Positions 26,545 to 34,755 of a stretch of DNA of 34,792 nucleotides are shown in pieces; positions within the stretch are counted from its first letter, which is position 1, and each line of letters starts with the position of its first letter. The notes under the pieces were generated by a model. The model saw nothing but the letters and a program-made list of their open reading frames with translations, had not been told where the DNA came from and did not search any database. The translations under genes were made by a program, and so were the position numbers. The DNA is taken from contig CANBSV010000019.1 in assembly GCA_947372225.1 (NCBI GenBank), positions 1-34,792 on the forward strand, read 5' to 3'. This DNA comes from Burkholderiales bacterium (GTDB lineage Bacteria; Pseudomonadota; Gammaproteobacteria; Burkholderiales; Burkholderiaceae_C).

Positions 26545-29500
26545 ATGAATCACGCCCATTACCGCATCCTCGAGTTGGCCCGTGTTCCAACACTGACCTG
26601 TGCGCTGTGGCTGGCCACGGTGCCCTGCGTGCTGGCCGCCAGCACCGACATTGCCAGCTCGCCGCTGTTCACCTCGTCTTCTACGCTGGTCAAGCCAAAC
26701 CTGATGTTCATCCTTGATGACTCGGGATCGATGGCGTACAACTACCTCCCCGACGATGCCAAGTTCGACAGCACCAAGTACGGTCCGCTGTCATCGCAAT
26801 GCAATGGCGTGGCCTACAACCCTGGCATCGTCTACGCGCCACCGATCAACTCCGATGGCACCAGCCAGGCGGCAGGCAGCACGGCGTTCATTGCTTCAGC
26901 GGGCGATCCGAACTCGATGAGGGGCACGGCATTCAGCCTGTCTTCACCGACATCGCAGGCTCTGCCGGTCTCGATCGGTAACACCCTGACGTACACGCTA
27001 AGCAGTAACCCCAGGCTCGGCAACGGAACATTCTCTGTTGGTGACGCCGTGACCGTTTACAGCTCGACCAACAGCACCAGTTACATCGTAAGCACGGTCA
27101 CGAGTTGGGACTTGTCGACCCGGGCGCTCGTCCTCAGCGTCACGTCGTCCGCGGGCAGCAGTGGCAGCCTCAGCTCGCCCAAAGTCCGCGTCGGCCAGCC
27201 CAACCTTCCCGTTTACTACAGGTACACGGGATCGGAGACCCCTCTGAGCTACACGTACACGAGCGCTGGGGTGATCACTTCGACGACCTTCTACACACAG
27301 TGCAGCAGCACGATCGGAGCCTCACCGGGCAGCAGCGTGTTCACTCCGGTCACGGTGACCCTTGCCTCGAGCGAGGCCCAGAACTACGCCAACTGGTTCG
27401 CCTACTACTCCACCCGAATAGCCATGGCCAAGGCCTCGCTGTCACGGGTGTTCTCCACGCTCGGCAGCAACTACAGGGTGGGCTACAGCACGATCAGCAA
27501 CACCGGCGTGACGGATGGAACCGACTTCCTCAACATCCGTGACTTCGACGCCACACAGAAGGCCACCTTCTTCACCGACTTTTTTGCGGCCACACCGTCA
27601 GCCTACACCCCGCTGCGCGGAGCGCTATCCAAGGCGGGCCGCTACTACGCCAAAAAGATGTCCGGGCAGAACATTGATCCGGTCCAGTACTCGTGCCAGA
27701 AGAATTTCACGATCCTCTCGACCGACGGCTACTGGAACACCAACGACGAGACTTCGACCTACGGCCCGCTCGATCTGGACGGCAACTCCGTCGGTCAGCG
27801 AGATGCCTTGCCGGTGCCGCGTCCTCGCTGGGACGGGGCCTCGACGACCGTAGTCACCAACAGCAAGTGGAACGTGGTTCGCACCAAGGTCGACTCGACA
27901 GTGACCATCACCCGGCAATACAGCAGCGCCCTCAACACGAAGGTCGACACTTACACGGCAGCGTCGCCGCAGTCGAACAATGTGGTGACAACCTACTCGC
28001 TGGGTCCGAAGTCCAGCATTGGGCCGACCGGCAGCTTCTCGTCAGTGACACCCAACTGCACCTCCTCGGGGTCCCCGGCGGTTTTCAGTTGTACTGTCAC
28101 AGTCAAACTGAAAAATGCATATGCCGCGCCACAGGCATTCGCCAGCGGGAATTCGGTGAAAGTGGGCGGTATCAGCCCGTCAAACTACAACGGCACTTTC
28201 AATATCGTCGCAAGCACCCCCCCGCTGTCGACGACCGTCTTTGCTTACACCGTGACAGGTCTGTCATCGGCGCTCCCGGCAGCAACTTTCGGATCGGCGA
28301 CGTACGAGTACACGCCGAGCGGCACCTGCAAAACATCGAACGAGGGCCTGCTCACCAAGACAATCACCCAGACCGACCTGTACTCCAAATCAAGCGTGAC
28401 GACGACGACGGCCCAACAAACCGACGTGACCAAGACCGACACCACGACCGCTACATACACCACGCCGCACTCACAAAGCATCACCGTGGTCGACGGTGTG
28501 GAAACCGCGAACACCGGTGACGTGGCGGGCACAACCCCTCCTCCCGTTACGTCCACATCGACGACCAGCGTCAGCGGGCCAACCTCACCAATGCCCAACA
28601 TCGTCGCCCCTGCGGTGGTCACGGCGTCCGCACCGCCGGGCTACGCCCCGAAGGTCACCGTCACGACCAGTTGCAGCAGCACCCGGCCAACGACTTCCAC
28701 CGAAACTTTGCCCGCCGTCAGCTCCGCCCAGACAATCATCACAAACCCCTCTGTCTCGACCACTCTGGCCAACGCCATCCAAAGTGGGCCCACAACGGCG
28801 CCCGTCTCCGACAACACCGTCCCCGGCACCAAGACCACGACGACGAACACCACCACCACCGGCGGCGTGTCCAACTCTCTGGCCGACGTGGCCGAGTACT
28901 ACTACGACACCGACCTGCGTGACGAGTCGCTCAATAACTGCAACGGAGCACTGGGCGGCAGTTCGAGCGTGTGTGGCGTGAAGACCGGCAACACGCCCAC
29001 GGATCCGATCCAGAACATGACCACATTCACGATCGGACTGGGCGTGAACGGAACGCTCAGATACGACAAGAACTACCTCACCCAGAGCTCGGGCGACTAC
29101 GTGTCACTGGTGCAGGGCACAAAGAACTGGCCAATCCCCGCCAACGGCAAGGGCGCAGAGAACATAGATGACCTTTGGCATGCTGCAGTGAATGGCCGCG
29201 GCCAGTACTTCACGGCAGGCGATCCGGCAGCGCTGGTCGACAGCCTGGCAACAGCCCTGCAAAGCGTTCAGGCGAAGGTCGGTTCGGCCTCGGCAGCGGC
29301 CACCAGCACTTTGCAACCGGTCAACGGCGACAATGACATCTTTCTGGCGCAGTTCACCTCGGTCAAGTGGAGCGGCGACCTGCAGCGCTACACCATCGAC
29401 CCCAGCACCGGTGTGTTGTCCACCACGGCGAGCTGGTCGGCTGCGGCACAGTTGCAAAGTCGCGACCTGAGTACCAACCCTCGCACCGTGTACTACCGCA

Positions 29501-31152
29501 GCGGCGGGGCGCTGAAGACCTTCAGCTACGCCAACCTGACCACCGCCGAGAAGGCCTACTTCGACAACTTCTGCAACAAGACGGGCGTGGATGGCGGCGC
29601 CTCACCACAACAATGCCCAGTGATCGCGGACAAAACGATCGCCAATTCAGGCAGCAACTTGGTGGACTACCTGCTGGGCACGGCGTACAGGGACTACCGC
29701 ACGCGCGAATCCCGGCTGGGGGACATCATCAACGGAGCCCCTGTTTTTGTCGGCAAGCCTAACTTCCCGTACACGGAGAATAATTACGGCACCTTCAAAT
29801 CGAACAACGCCAGCCGCACAGCGGCGGTGTTTGCCGGTGCCAATGACGGCATGCTGCACGCGTTTGATCGCACAACGGGCAACGAGTTGTGGGCGTTCAT
29901 CCCGACGGAGGTCTTGCCCAAGCTCTACCAGGTGGCCGACGCCGGCTTTGCCAACGCCCACAAGTACCTGGTGGACGGTGCGCCGGTGGTGGGCGACATC
30001 TACGTCTCGGGCGCATGGAAGACGATCCTCGTGGGCGGACTGGGAGGCGGTGGTCGGTCTTACTACGCTCTCGACATCACCGACCCGGCGCATCCGGTGG
30101 CGCTGTGGGAGTTTTCAAACGCCAACCTCGGGCTGACTTTCGGCAACCCGATCATTACCAAACGAGCCAACGGCACTTGGGTGGTGGTTTTCGCCTCAGG
30201 CTACAACAACAACGTGGGCTCCGGCGATGGCAATGGCCGGCTGTTCGTGCTCGATGCCAACACCGGCGTGCTGGCGACGAGTATTCCGACATTGACCGCC
30301 GCCGGTGCTGCAGTGGGCTCGCCCACCACGCCAAGCGGACTCGCCAAAATCAACGACTGGGTCGACTCTGACGCAGACAACACCGCAAAGCGCTTTTATG
30401 GCGGTGACCTGCTGGGCAACCTCTGGCGCTTTGACATAGACAGCCGGGTTCAGCCCTACCTGACCGCGCTGCCGCTGGCCAGCCTGAAGGGGTCGGGTGG
30501 GGCAGACCAACCCATCACCACCAAGCCGTCGCTGGGGCTTGTAAGCTACGCTGGCAACGATTACCCCGTCGTCTTCGTGGGCACTGGCGAGTACCTGGGC
30601 GCCGGCGACCTGAGCAGCACCGACGGGCAGACGGTCTACGCTATCGCGGACCGTCTTGCCAGCACAGGCTTGGGAAACGTGCGTACCGGCGGCACCCTGG
30701 TGACACAGACCCTGACGACGACGACAAACACCAGTGGCGACACGATACGCACCGCCACCAAAAACCCGGTGAACTGGTCGACCAAGAACGGCTGGATGAT
30801 AGATTTGCCGTCAAGCGGCGAGCGGGTCAACGTGGATCCGCTGCTGGCGCTGAGCGTTCTCTCAGTGGTCACCTCGGTCCCTGTCAGCAGCGCGTGCCAG
30901 TCGGGCGGCTCGTCGTTCCTGTATCGACTGGACATCAACTCCGGTTCGGCGACGATCACGGCGCCGGAAGCGGCGGCGGGAACCTTCATTGCCAACGTGC
31001 TCGCGGTTGGACAGGCGCTGGTGCAACTCACCGACGGCACCACGGTGACCCTGATCACACGAAGCGACGGTTCGATAAGCACCCAGGATGATGCCCCGCC
31101 ACCCCTGTCGAACTCCATGCGCCGCACGTCATGGCGCGAGTTGGTGAACTGA
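26545..31152 (+). CDS. pilY1: Pilus-tip adhesin PilY1
   Basis: PilY1 is a secreted tip protein that supports pilus assembly, adhesion and surface sensing. The 1535-residue product has a signal peptide (to about residue 33, LWLATVPCVLAAS). It has a vWA-like MIDAS motif at Asp58-Ser62 (LDDSGSM), ending with FTILSTDGYWN near 393 and LADVAEYYYDTDLR near 779. The C-terminal beta-propeller runs from about 1058 (GDIINGAPVFVGKP) and includes GANDGMLHAFD near 1100 and GGDLLGNLWRFD near 1286. The calcium loop before it, DSDADN at 1274-1279, has Lys where a fourth Asp is expected. About 380 residues lie between DGYWN and LADVAEYYY, much more than usual. They hold an Ig-like beta segment (about 534-590) and a Thr/Ser-rich stretch (about 599-775). 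AGGA precedes the ATG. Confidence 0.93.
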   Translation: MNHAHYRILELARVPTLTCALWLATVPCVLAASTDIASSPLFTSSSTLVKPNLMFILDDSGSMAYNYLPDDAKFDSTKYGPLSSQCNGVAYNPGIVYAPPINSDGTSQAAGSTAFIASAGDPNSMRGTAFSLSSPTSQALPVSIGNTLTYTLSSNPRLGNGTFSVGDAVTVYSSTNSTSYIVSTVTSWDLSTRALVLSVTSSAGSSGSLSSPKVRVGQPNLPVYYRYTGSETPLSYTYTSAGVITSTTFYTQCSSTIGASPGSSVFTPVTVTLASSEAQNYANWFAYYSTRIAMAKASLSRVFSTLGSNYRVGYSTISNTGVTDGTDFLNIRDFDATQKATFFTDFFAATPSAYTPLRGALSKAGRYYAKKMSGQNIDPVQYSCQKNFTILSTDGYWNTNDETSTYGPLDLDGNSVGQRDALPVPRPRWDGASTTVVTNSKWNVVRTKVDSTVTITRQYSSALNTKVDTYTAASPQSNNVVTTYSLGPKSSIGPTGSFSSVTPNCTSSGSPAVFSCTVTVKLKNAYAAPQAFASGNSVKVGGISPSNYNGTFNIVASTPPLSTTVFAYTVTGLSSALPAATFGSATYEYTPSGTCKTSNEGLLTKTITQTDLYSKSSVTTTTAQQTDVTKTDTTTATYTTPHSQSITVVDGVETANTGDVAGTTPPPVTSTSTTSVSGPTSPMPNIVAPAVVTASAPPGYAPKVTVTTSCSSTRPTTSTETLPAVSSAQTIITNPSVSTTLANAIQSGPTTAPVSDNTVPGTKTTTTNTTTTGGVSNSLADVAEYYYDTDLRDESLNNCNGALGGSSSVCGVKTGNTPTDPIQNMTTFTIGLGVNGTLRYDKNYLTQSSGDYVSLVQGTKNWPIPANGKGAENIDDLWHAAVNGRGQYFTAGDPAALVDSLATALQSVQAKVGSASAAATSTLQPVNGDNDIFLAQFTSVKWSGDLQRYTIDPSTGVLSTTASWSAAAQLQSRDLSTNPRTVYYRSGGALKTFSYANLTTAEKAYFDNFCNKTGVDGGASPQQCPVIADKTIANSGSNLVDYLLGTAYRDYRTRESRLGDIINGAPVFVGKPNFPYTENNYGTFKSNNASRTAAVFAGANDGMLHAFDRTTGNELWAFIPTEVLPKLYQVADAGFANAHKYLVDGAPVVGDIYVSGAWKTILVGGLGGGGRSYYALDITDPAHPVALWEFSNANLGLTFGNPIITKRANGTWVVVFASGYNNNVGSGDGNGRLFVLDANTGVLATSIPTLTAAGAAVGSPTTPSGLAKINDWVDSDADNTAKRFYGGDLLGNLWRFDIDSRVQPYLTALPLASLKGSGGADQPITTKPSLGLVSYAGNDYPVVFVGTGEYLGAGDLSSTDGQTVYAIADRLASTGLGNVRTGGTLVTQTLTTTTNTSGDTIRTATKNPVNWSTKNGWMIDLPSSGERVNVDPLLALSVLSVVTSVPVSSACQSGGSSFLYRLDINSGSATITAPEAAAGTFIANVLAVGQALVQLTDGTTVTLITRSDGSISTQDDAPPPLSNSMRRTSWRELVN

Positions 31153-31174
31153 GTCCCTTCCTAGCGGTGCCGCG

Positions 31175-31804
31175 ATGATCACCGGCCCCCGCCTGGCCGG
31201 CGCACTAACCAGTTCCGCTCTGGTGCACATTGTGGTGTTCACGCTTGTGCACGGTCATGGCCTGAAAGCGGCACCAACTCAACCGCGCTTGGCGATGGTG
31301 GTGCTGGCGCCGATCAGCGCTCCCGAATCCAGAGCGACGACGCCTGAGCCGACACCTACCCGAGTCACGTCGCCCACCCTGGAGACTATTGCCCCTGTGG
31401 AGCCATCTGCCACCACGACAGCGCACAGCTACGACCAGCAGAACGCTCCGGCGCGTATGGCGGTCGAGTCTGCCGCCGACGGGTTCGACTACGTGCCTCG
31501 CGACTTGCTCAGCGTCGTGCCGCGGCCGCTGGCTGCCATCGACGTCCCCTTTCCTGAGTCGGCCAGCGGATGGTTCGAGGCCAACGTGCAGTTGTCGGTC
31601 TTCATTGATGAAACCGGGCTCGTTCAAAAGCTTCGCGTGGACCGATCGTCTGGTGGTTCCGCGCTGGAGTCGGCCGCGATACAAGCGTTTAGGCAGGCGC
31701 GATTTTCACCGGGACAGATCGACGGCCGGGCTGTGCGCTCTGTGATCCGCGTGGAAGTCGAATTCGAGGCTCGTGCGATAGCCACCCAGACACCATCACG
31801 CTGA
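31175..31804 (+). CDS. TonB-family energy transducer
   Basis: TonB proteins transmit the inner-membrane proton gradient from ExbB-ExbD to outer-membrane receptors. The 209-residue protein has one N-terminal membrane helix, ALTSSALVHIVVFTLVHG. The Ser14-xxx-His18 pair matches the functional Ser/His motif of TonB. A Pro/Thr-rich periplasmic linker (residues about 45-85) follows, then a TonB C-terminal domain from about 130 (ANVQLSVFIDETGLVQKLRV, FSPGQIDGRAVRSVIRVEVE). It starts 22 bases after pilY1 and is probably in the same transcript. No exbB, exbD or TonB-dependent receptor is in the window. The link to pili is positional only. Confidence 0.85.
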   Translation: MITGPRLAGALTSSALVHIVVFTLVHGHGLKAAPTQPRLAMVVLAPISAPESRATTPEPTPTRVTSPTLETIAPVEPSATTTAHSYDQQNAPARMAVESAADGFDYVPRDLLSVVPRPLAAIDVPFPESASGWFEANVQLSVFIDETGLVQKLRVDRSSGGSALESAAIQAFRQARFSPGQIDGRAVRSVIRVEVEFEARAIATQTPSR

Positions 31805-31813
31805 GCGGGGTTG

Positions 31814-31852
31814 CTGACGAACACGCGCCCGCGCTTGGCAATGCGTCGTCAG
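31814..31852. terminator. Inverted repeat between the convergent tonB-like gene and dgt
   Basis: CTGACGA (31814-31820) pairs with TCGTCAG (31846-31852), enclosing a smaller GCGC/GCGC hairpin at 31825-31834. It fills the 44-base gap between convergent genes and extends into the dgt stop codon. A bidirectional 3' end is plausible, but no T-run supports an intrinsic terminator. Confidence 0.35.
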
Positions 31853-33030
31853 TCGAACAGTCGCTCGCCTGTCAGTCGCTCGTGCTCACGCAGGGCAAAC
31901 CGGTCGGTCATGCCCGCGATGTAGTCGGCCACGGCTCGAGCACGCCGGGTGGGCTTGTCGTCCAGCGCAGGCAACGGCGGCGCCAACTCGGGCAGATCCG
32001 CAGGATTTTCCAGATAGCGCTCAAACAACCCGCTCACCACCTCGCGCGCGCGGTCGGTGGTGTCTTGGACCTTCGGGTGCCGGTACAGATTGCGGCTGAG
32101 GAAATGCTTCAGTTGAGCGCTTTGATCGGCCATCGTGGCACTGAAGCACACCAGTGGAGGCAGCAGCCGCGCCTCATCCGCCGTCTTAGGCGCCGTGCGA
32201 TCGATCAGCACCTGAGTGCTCGCAATCACGTCGTGGATTTGTGCGGAAAGCATGCGCCGGATCGACTCGAACAGCAGCCGCTTGCCGGCGAGATCGGGGT
32301 ACTGCTGCACAGTCTCGATGCGGTAACGGTCGAAGACCTGTGCCTCTTCAAGTTGCTCGAGTGACAGCAAGCCCGAGCGCACGCCATCGTCGATGTCATG
32401 GGCGTTGTAGGCGATCTCATCGGCCAGGTTGCACAACTGCGCTTCAAGCCCGGGCTGCGTGCGCGCCAGAAAGCGCTGGCCGACGCCGCCGGGCTCGCTG
32501 ACTTCGAGGCGCCGTGCGTTGGCCTGCGAGCAGTGTTTGAGGACACCTTCGCGGGTCTCGAAACTCAGGTTCAAGCCCTCGAACTGCGGATAGCGAACCT
32601 CCAAAAAATCAAGCACCCTCAGACTCTGGAAGTTGTGCTCGAAGCCCTCCCGATCAGGGTGCACCTGCCGCATGCAGGCGTTCAGGGCATCCTGGCCGGC
32701 ATGCCCGAAAGGCGTATGGCCAACGTCATGTGCCAGTGCAATGGCTTCAACCAGATCCTCGTGCAGCCCCAGCGGGCGGGCAATCGAACGGGCGATCTGC
32801 GCGACCTCAAGCGAGTGCGTCATGCGCGTGCGAAACAGGTCTCCCTCGTGGTTGAGAAAGACCTGCGTCTTGTAGACGAGCCGGCGAAACGCCGTGCTGT
32901 GCACGATGCGATCCCGATCGCGCTGAAAGGCATTGCGGCCCGACGAGGGAGATTCAGGGTGCCGGCGACCGCGACTGCGATCGGGGTGGCTGGCGAATGG
33001 GGACAGCGATCCGCCGTGCGTGGCGTTCAC
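31849..33030 (-). CDS. dgt: Deoxyguanosinetriphosphate triphosphohydrolase-like protein (HD domain)
   Basis: This enzyme removes triphosphate from dNTPs and may affect nucleotide pools. The 393-residue protein is the shorter type common outside enterics. HD-domain residues are complete: FRTRMTHSLEVAQIARSIA with the first His, LAHDVGHTPFGHAGQDAL with the HD pair, and DEIAYNAHDIDDGVRSG with the distal Asp. HSTAFRRLVYKTQVF near residue 44 is the family opening. It starts at a GTG (33030) that overlaps the aroB stop as GTGA. The first 35 residues are Ser/Arg/Pro-rich and variable. It is the last gene of a probable pil-aroK-aroB-dgt run. Confidence 0.92.
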   Translation of the reverse strand: MNATHGGSLSPFASHPDRSRGRRHPESPSSGRNAFQRDRDRIVHSTAFRRLVYKTQVFLNHEGDLFRTRMTHSLEVAQIARSIARPLGLHEDLVEAIALAHDVGHTPFGHAGQDALNACMRQVHPDREGFEHNFQSLRVLDFLEVRYPQFEGLNLSFETREGVLKHCSQANARRLEVSEPGGVGQRFLARTQPGLEAQLCNLADEIAYNAHDIDDGVRSGLLSLEQLEEAQVFDRYRIETVQQYPDLAGKRLLFESIRRMLSAQIHDVIASTQVLIDRTAPKTADEARLLPPLVCFSATMADQSAQLKHFLSRNLYRHPKVQDTTDRAREVVSGLFERYLENPADLPELAPPLPALDDKPTRRARAVADYIAGMTDRFALREHERLTGERLFD

Positions 33031-34124
33031 ACGCAGTTCGCTTCGATCGCTTGTGCCACCAGTGCGTCATCGGCACGGTGCAGGCTCGCACGGCCCGGGG
33101 CGTCGATCAACACGAAGCGAATCTGGCCAGCCTCGGACTTCTTGTCCACGCGCATCAGATCCAGATAGCGCTGCGCGCCCAGCCGCGGCCCCCGCGTGGG
33201 CAGGCCCGCACGCGCGACCAAGGCGGTGACGCGCCTGGCGTACGGTTCATCGATCAGCCCGAGTCGAACAGACAGATCGGCGGCCATGACCATGCCGCAG
33301 CCCACGGCTTCGCCATGCAGCCATTCGCCGTAGCCCAGTCCCGCCTCGATCGCATGACCGAAGGTGTGCCCGAAATTGAGGATCGCGCGCAACCCGGACT
33401 CGCGCTCGTCCTTCCCGACCACCCACGCCTTGATCTCGCACGAGCGCCGAACCGCATAAGCCAGCGCGGCCTTGTCTCGTGCACGCAAGGCATCGATGTG
33501 CTGCTCGATCCAAGTCAAAAAGCCATCGTCTGCGATCGGTCCGTACTTGATCACCTCGGCCAGACCGGCGGAGATTTCGCGGTCGGGCAGCGTGTCGAGC
33601 GTGTCGAGATCGGCGACCACCCGCAGCGGCTGGTAGAACGCCCCGATCATGTTCTTGCCGGCGGGGTGATTGATGGCTGTCTTGCCGCCCACCGACGAGT
33701 CGACTTGGGCCAACAGCGTGGTCGGAACCTGCACGTACGAGATTCCACGCATGTAGCAGGCCGCGGCAAAGCCGGTCATGTCGCCGATCACACCGCCACC
33801 CAACGCATAGAGAACCGTTTTGCGATCGAAGGCCTGCCCAAGCAGTTCGTCAAAGATCAGGTTGAGCGTGGCCCAGTCCTTGTAGACCTCGCCATCGGGC
33901 AAGGCGACCGTGCGCACGCGCGCGTGGTGCTGCGTGAGAACTTTTTGCAAACGCTCAGCGTAAATCGGCGCAACGGTGGTGTTGGTGACGATCAGAGCCT
34001 CGGCCGAGGCTGGCCCGCACGAGATCGCCGGGGATGAATCGAGCAGTCCGCATCCGATGAGGATGTCGTAACTGCGCTCAGCGAGTTCGATGCTGACGGT
34101 TTCGGTTGGAAGGTGCTTGAGCAT
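33027..34124 (-). CDS. aroB: 3-dehydroquinate synthase AroB
   Basis: AroB converts DAHP to 3-dehydroquinate, the second step of the shikimate pathway, with NAD and a metal ion. From the ATG at 34124 the product is 365 residues, starting MLKHLPTETVSIELAERSYD. A TTG at 34157 overlapping the aroK stop (TTGA) would add 11 poorly conserved residues. Neither start has a clear ribosome site. NAD-binding YALGGGVIGDMTGFAAA, the substrate loop SSVGGKTAINHPAGKNMIGA, EVIKYGPI and the metal-binding LNFGHTFGHAIE are all present. It follows aroK, as in most proteobacteria. Confidence 0.94.
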   Translation of the reverse strand: MLKHLPTETVSIELAERSYDILIGCGLLDSSPAISCGPASAEALIVTNTTVAPIYAERLQKVLTQHHARVRTVALPDGEVYKDWATLNLIFDELLGQAFDRKTVLYALGGGVIGDMTGFAAACYMRGISYVQVPTTLLAQVDSSVGGKTAINHPAGKNMIGAFYQPLRVVADLDTLDTLPDREISAGLAEVIKYGPIADDGFLTWIEQHIDALRARDKAALAYAVRRSCEIKAWVVGKDERESGLRAILNFGHTFGHAIEAGLGYGEWLHGEAVGCGMVMAADLSVRLGLIDEPYARRVTALVARAGLPTRGPRLGAQRYLDLMRVDKKSEAGQIRFVLIDAPGRASLHRADDALVAQAIEANCV

Positions 34125-34153
34125 CGGCGTATTTTGCAACGCGACCCCTGCCT

Positions 34154-34720
34154 TCAATGGGTTGACGTTTCAGCCCCGTCGACTGGAGATGGAACTGTGT
34201 CCATGGGGATCAGCCCGGCAAGTTCCAACTGCATGAGCAGCATGTTGATCAGATGGGGCACCGAAGGTCGGCCCGTTTCAATGACGTAGTGGGCAATGCT
34301 GCGGTACAGCGGGTCGCGCACCTGGAACAGGGTGCGCAAGCGTGCCATCGGATCACCGACCTGCAACAAAGGCCGATGGGTGTCGTGGCGCAAACGCCGG
34401 AACAACTCTTCGGGTGACGACCGCAGATAGACCACTGAAGTGCCCCGGTGCAGCACATCGCGATTGGCCTCGCGCAACACCACACCACCGCCTGTGGCCA
34501 GCACGCCTTTGGCGGAATCGACCAATTCGGCGATCACCGCTTGCTCGAGATCGCGAAAACTCTCCTCGCCCTCGCGGTCGAAGAATTCTCGAATGCTGCA
34601 GCCGATGCGGCGCTCGATGTGCGCGTCGCTGTCATTGAAGGCAACTCCCAGGCGGCGCGCCAGCTGGCGCCCAACGGTGGACTTGCCACCGCCGGGCATC
34701 CCGATCAGGCTGATGAGCAA
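34154..34720 (-). CDS. aroK: Shikimate kinase AroK
   Basis: AroK phosphorylates shikimate at the 3-position. The 188-residue product starts MLISLIGMPGGGKSTVGRQL and contains Walker A GMPGGGKST, the shikimate-binding DSDAHIERRIG, LATGGGVVLRE and an Arg-rich lid (RRLRHDTHRPLL). The start is a TTG at 34720, because there is no ATG or GTG upstream in frame before the edge. AGGA lies about 5 bases ahead, and the family opening matches here. The frame remains open to the window end, so a slightly longer form is conceivable, but the probable pilQ end at 34756 argues against it. Confidence 0.92.
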   Translation of the reverse strand: MLISLIGMPGGGKSTVGRQLARRLGVAFNDSDAHIERRIGCSIREFFDREGEESFRDLEQAVIAELVDSAKGVLATGGGVVLREANRDVLHRGTSVVYLRSSPEELFRRLRHDTHRPLLQVGDPMARLRTLFQVRDPLYRSIAHYVIETGRPSVPHLINMLLMQLELAGLIPMDTVPSPVDGAETSTH

Positions 34721-34755
34721 CGGGTCCTGCTTGCGCAGAGAAGTGCCGCCAGCGA

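Noticed and set aside
28800..28870. ACC/ACG-rich run in pilY1 as a simple-sequence phase-variation tract
   Set aside because: The repeats are imperfect and encode a Thr-rich linker. No uninterrupted tract long enough for slippage was seen.
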